Of a stretch of DNA of 64,000 nt, positions 59,692-64,000 are shown in pieces. The DNA comes from Trametes villosa (Eukaryota; Basidiomycota; Agaricomycetes; Polyporales; Polyporaceae): contig PUDQ02000001.1 of NCBI GenBank assembly GCA_002964805.2, forward strand, positions 6,720,001-6,784,000, in the 5' to 3' direction. A program made the position numbers and the translations under genes. The notes beneath the pieces were generated by a model. That model was not told where the DNA came from, did no database searches, and saw only the letters and a program-made list of their open reading frames with translations. Each line of letters starts with the position of its first letter. Within the stretch, counting starts at the first letter, position 1.

Positions 59692-61734
59692 GGCGGTACC
59701 TATGGCAAGTAGCACGGCACAAAGTTAGCAATCTGTCATATTTCTCGACCTCAGACGCAAGTTTTAATCTCACCCGCACTCGTGATACCAGTTTTCGGCG
59801 CCAACAGCCTCAGCATGTGTACAGGTATCACCCCTAGGAGATAGGCAAGATGGGGGAAAGCGGAGGTTATATGTTGAGCTGCTTCCTCGAGGGTATGGAA
59901 GCAGTGCTTTATCGCGACGCGCCGCCTATTACGGCTGCGTCGGGTGGCCTGCCCCACTCCGCGCCTTCCTGGACCAGGACGCTGCCATTCTGTCAGCCCG
60001 ATATATGAGAATGCCTCGTTAACTTGACTTGCGTACGTATGGTCGTGTATTCGGAGCTCATGGTGGTGAACATGGATGATTCTGAAGCAGTTGAACTGAA
60101 CGCCGCGGGCTGCCATCACGCTCGTGGGAATACTTTGAAGCGCCTATAGTAGCGCTTGAGCGCCCGTGCATGCTCTACTAGGCTACTTAAGTTCTTACAA
60201 GTTACCACCACATCGACGTCGACCGTATCGACCTCAAACATCATGTATGCTATGCAATTGGTGCTGTAGACTTAGAGGTGGGTGATATCACTCTTTATCC
60301 TCTTCCTTGACCAGCGTACGATGAACATGTAGTATCATTTGATGTCTCTGACGGGAGGCTACGTGTCCAGAATATGGACATGTATCGCTCCCGCATGACC
60401 CATGCCTCTACGAAGGCATTATCTTCTCTCTGACGTCCCACATGCGCACGTGGATCTGCCTGTGGCCATAGCCATGAAAAGGATGTACGTACTTTTTCAT
60501 GCCCATGGCTGCGGGACCCGCGGTCGTAGCCAATCTCCTCAGCTTCCCTATGTTTGCACATACGCTAACGAGTCCTTCACAGATACAGATAACGTGCTAG
60601 CCTTCGCGAGTGTAACAAAAAATGTATCTCAAGTCCAAGGTCATTTAGCCAGATTTCGAACCGTGTTGCAGCCGCGCGCGGAACCCGTTCAAGGCTTCCT
60701 ACCCGGCTGTTGCGGAAGTGCGGCCGGAAGCTGGGCCTCCTCCGATCACACTACCTCTATTTCTCACGATGCGACGTTCAAGGTGCACTCGTAAGTTTTG
60801 AAGGTTGATCGCGTTGCAGAACACGCCCGGATGTCGGGGTTTCGTACATGATCGGGTGCTTGAGGACCTTTTGGCTCACTGGCAACTCGTTGAAAGCGAG
60901 CTATGCTGCCATCGCTGTAATGGTACGCCATCCCTCGTTCTCTCTGTGATTTGCTTGGATTGCGCCGCTCACTTGGGAGCTCAGCGCGGTGGAGGTCACG
61001 TTGCACTTGTACACGCAGGCAGCAACGTTGCGACATCGATTAAGGTTAGAAGTGAAGGCGCCAGTGTTGGGCGGCCAGTATAGCAACGTCAGTTAACGAG
61101 TCGCGGAGCCTTACGGTACGTCTTGCCTCGATTTTACTGCGTATAGTGCATATCGACGTGGAGGTGCTGACCAGACCACGCAATCACAGATCTACCCTCC
61201 ACGTACACATCAGCGTGTCACATTGTTGTCCATCGCAGGCGGTAGTTGTGAAGCGCGTCGGCGATTATCTTTCTCACGACATGTCCGTCTGGCGCGGGGT
61301 CTTTCTGTGAGATCAGATTCTCTACCACAAAACACGCCTGGTCGCGCTTCTATCGTCTTCAGACATGGTCAGATGCCCTCACGCTAGCGCTATGACAAGA
61401 GCAAAGGTGGTTTATATCGCAACAAAGGTCAGTCAAGGTAGGCATAACCCTTCTATTAGATTCATGCTGCAAACGTCCGAGTGGTAGTGACTCGGAGCCG
61501 GGCCCGATGTGTTGTCGGAAGAAGCGACACGCAGCACACGCACTCAATTTGCGCCGGGGCGCCCTCACCGGGGAAGCAGAAGGTGGACGCTGGGAACTCT
61601 CATGTCAAACTCAGTTCCAGGGAGGAAAACAACGAGGCACCGGCGCAGCGTCCATCTGCTGCGCGACCTCGGCAAGCTTAAGTACCCAAACAGCTTCGCG
61701 GCACTGCAGGCCTTCCCCTCTCCTCTTGACCACC
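59692..61734. other. long gene-poor stretch, 2.0 kb
   Basis: Holds the divergent promoters of the four-TM gene and the GNAT gene. A minus frame of 122 codons (60119-59751) has mildly hydrophobic parts but no family and no exon partner. No tRNA or other RNA seen; the T-loop-like TTCGAA near 60657 has no cloverleaf around it. Confidence 0.45.
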
Positions 61735-63096
61735 ATGGCGTCCGCTTCGTCCTCCACCGACACGAGCATGGACGTGGGCCCGACGACGACCGACTACATC
61801 GCGGACCCCGTCGTGCTCGAGACGAACATCGATGACGAGCAGGTCCAGCAGGAGGCACTCCTCCGGGCGTGGGTCGAGCTCTACCCCCACTCCGTCGAGG
61901 CGACCCTCGCCAACCAGTCCGACCTGCTCGAGTTCGGGAACACCCACTGCCTCTTCTTCGCCGCCGTCCTCTGGAATCACTCGGTCAAGGTCGAGTTGGA
62001 CCGCTTCTCGCTGCCCATCTTCAGCGAAATGGTAGCAGGCGGTGGCGCAGGTGCAGACGCAGTCGAAATAACTACCCAGGCGAGTCATTTACCCTCACAT
62101 TGACGCCACCTGCGATGCTCATCTCACCTCTACCCACAGCCCGCTCCGACGGGCGGTGACGTTCCGATCATACGGGTTTGGGACACCGTCGGCGTCCTCT
62201 ACGTCGCGCCCTCCTCCCTCCCCAGCGAGGTCCACATCGGCGTCGCCATCCTCCCCGACTTCCGCAAGCGCGGCCTCGGGCGGCGCGCATGCGAGATCGC
62301 GCTCGGCTGGGCGATCGACACCCTACAAATGCACCGCGTCCAAGCGCGCATCCTCCCGTCGCCGCACCAGCACCGCGCGCGCAGCCTCTTCGCCGCGCTC
62401 GGGCTCGCACACGAGGGCGTGCACCGGCGCGCGGTGCTCGGCCCGCACGGCGAGTGGGCGGACGTCACGCACATGGGCGTGCTCGACACGGACTGGCACA
62501 TCCGCGCGCGCACGCGCGGCGCGCGGCGCAGCCTCTGGGACGAGCTCCTCGAGCGCCACCAGCGCGAGGTCGAGGAGATGCTCCGCAGCGAGGAGGCGCG
62601 CGAGCGCGCGGGGCGCCGCTCGAGCAGCGTCGAGACGATTCGCGTCGCCCCGGACCCGAACCCGGTCCCCGAGTGGCAGGAGCGCGGGCGCGCGGTGTGC
62701 ACGCCGTGGCCCCCGTCTGAGGCGTCGACGTCCTCGCGTGCGTCCTCGAGCGCGCCTGAGGAGTACTCCGACATAGAGAAAATGGGGGAGGCGGATCCGC
62801 TGATGCGCTACCGCGGCGATAGCCCACAGCCCTCTGGGAGCGAGGCGGGCGACGCGAGGCTCTCGTCCGATCCTAGATGGCAGCAGTTCTTCGCGAGCTT
62901 GGCTACAGCCGAGGCGCCACAGTCCCCAGAGGGCGAGCCTGTCCCTCGCTCTCCGTCAAGCGCGAGCAGCTCGTCGTTTGCCAGTGTCGGCTCCTTCCCC
63001 GACGGTATACGAGGGAGGCGGGGCTTCTCCGATGACGACGACGACTGGGTCAGTCTAGGATCAGCGAGCAGTGAGGGATCGCCTGGTCGTCATTGA
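61735..63096 (+). CDS. GNAT-family N-acetyltransferase
   Basis: Two exons (61735-62031, 62140-63096) sum to 1254 nt, 417 residues. The acetyl-CoA-binding motif A is visible as VAILPDFRKRGLGRRACEIA (R/Q-x-x-G-x-G/A pattern RKRGLG), followed by MHRVQARILPSPHQHRARSL and FAALGLAHEGVHRRAVLG, as in RimJ/RimL-type acetyltransferases. The N-terminus is acidic and lacks a targeting signal. After the domain (about residue 230) a Ser/Pro/Glu-rich tail of about 180 residues includes an acidic run FSDDDDDWVSLG near the end. Substrate unknown. Confidence 0.88.
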
Positions 63097-64000
63097 GCGA
63101 GGCATTCCCGGTAACACATCTTGCATATACGAATGAAGGAGCCCAGAATCGTTTACACACTGTATTTCTACGCAGAGGCCTATGAGAGCTGTAATTCACC
63201 TACGGACCATTTACAAATCATTATCACATCTCAAGCTCCCGCGTAGCACGGCGTCCCATATCGTTGGTGTTCGCGCGATACCACAGCTCTTGGTCAATCG
63301 CTTTCGGATTTTGGCCAACCATCTGTTCCAAGCCGTTCTGCGCTTCTCTATACATGTCTTTCAAACGGGAAACTTGAAGCACCGCACCCTTGTAGCCTCG
63401 CAGAAGGAAGCACCTGGAGCAACTGCCAGTGAGCATATGTACTAGCCTGAGGCCTGAGGCTCAGAGCACGCCTCAGTAGAGGGAGCCGTCACTTTCGGGC
63501 CGCGTGCATCGTGCGGCAACTTCAGGAATCAGCACTATCATGTCGAGCTCTTGACTCGATACTAGAGCAATGTGAGGGTGGGGGTGAGAGAGAAACTTGA
63601 AGCTGCCCGATTTGGAGTGAGTGGGGAGGGTAAGGACGATACAAATTAGCGCCGCCACACCAGCTCTCGCTTGACTCAAACGCTCATCCACTAAACTTCA
63701 AGTTCTAACTCTCCGGATTGCTTTGCGGTTCATATACCCGTGCCTTCTCCGGCTTATTTGCGGTCGTACAAAAGTATGTATTCGGAACACGGGAACGATA
63801 GGGCAAGAGTCAGGCATGAAACATCCCTGGAGCCGTGCGGCTCAAAGCATTTCACAGGCTGTTCGTTGCATCTGGTGAGCACCATCGCCTACTCATGATC
63901 GCTTTCCTTAAGACCTGTGAGGTCGAGTGAGAAAATGGCCGAATCGCTGCGTTCATTCTGACAAGAGGTTGGATGGCTATTCGGCAGTTCTCCGCTTTTT
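63097..64000. other. right edge of window, possible last exon on minus
   Basis: A minus frame 63436-63224 reads GYKGAVLQVSRLKDMYREAQ and WYRANTNDMGRRATRELEM to a stop. Its amino-acid make-up looks like real coding sequence and could be the last exon of a minus-strand gene, but I find no convincing upstream exon between 63.45 and 64.0 kb and recognise no family. Otherwise nothing is supported. Confidence 0.25.

Noticed and set aside
60650..60690. TTCGAACC stretch suggesting a minus-strand tRNA
   Set aside because: The T-stem does not pair and no cloverleaf fits.

Overview
The window is nuclear DNA of a filamentous basidiomycete, most likely an Agaricomycete of the polypore or wood-decay kind. 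Evidence: dense genes on both strands, many short spliceosomal introns (mostly 50-65 nt, GTRNGT donors, CTRAC-like branch sites), GC-rich coding sequence, a FunK1-type protein kinase, and a protein of the basidiomycete 'MGQRHQ' family. I see no rRNA, tRNA, CRISPR array or intact transposon.

Layout. 0.9-8.6 kb, minus strand: mitochondrial Hsp70 (with a heat-shock element upstream) and a full eIF4G gene. 8.93-19.63 kb: about 10.7 kb of very GC-rich DNA without a recognisable protein, bounded by two direct copies (about 1.18 kb, nearly identical, constant offset 11,883) of the eIF4G promoter and 5' exons. Inside are two tandem arrays whose units each carry one intron-like element on the + strand: one array with an almost exact 468-bp period and one degenerate array of about 400-550 bp. 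22.1-26.8 kb: a TrkH-type potassium transporter. 27.6-29.7 kb: a divergent pair, dynactin p25 and a TMEM70-like mitochondrial protein. 30.3-32.6 kb: the MGQRHQ-family protein. 34.4-40.7 kb: an ACAD10/11-type phosphotransferase ending in a peroxisomal signal, TIM22, leucine carboxyl methyltransferase (PPM1) and a short-chain dehydrogenase. 40.7-43.5 kb: an alpha-arrestin with PY motifs. 44.5-54.5 kb: two tandem flavocytochrome b2-type dehydrogenases, both ending in a PTS1 tripeptide, then a PEP mutase/isocitrate lyase superfamily enzyme of the oxaloacetate hydrolase type. 55.9-63.1 kb: FunK1 kinase, a four-TM protein and a GNAT acetyltransferase.

Two themes stand out. First, the intron-bearing tandem arrays trapped between eIF4G duplicates look like a multi-exon, probably non-coding + strand transcription unit that grew by duplicating exon-intron units. 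The duplicated eIF4G promoter points into the second array from the other side. I know of no described equivalent. Second, the peroxisomal flavocytochrome pair next to an oxaloacetate hydrolase-like gene suggests an oxalate-forming gene neighbourhood (glyoxylate oxidation plus oxaloacetate cleavage), as known biochemically in brown-rot fungi. Two genes also contain 9-nt micro-exons that automatic gene models would probably miss; one carries a heme-ligand histidine.

Gene models were spliced by eye. Exon sums are multiples of three for mtHsp70, eIF4G, dynactin p25, the MGQRHQ gene, the phosphotransferase, TIM22 and GNAT. The others are reliable in identity but approximate at some junctions.
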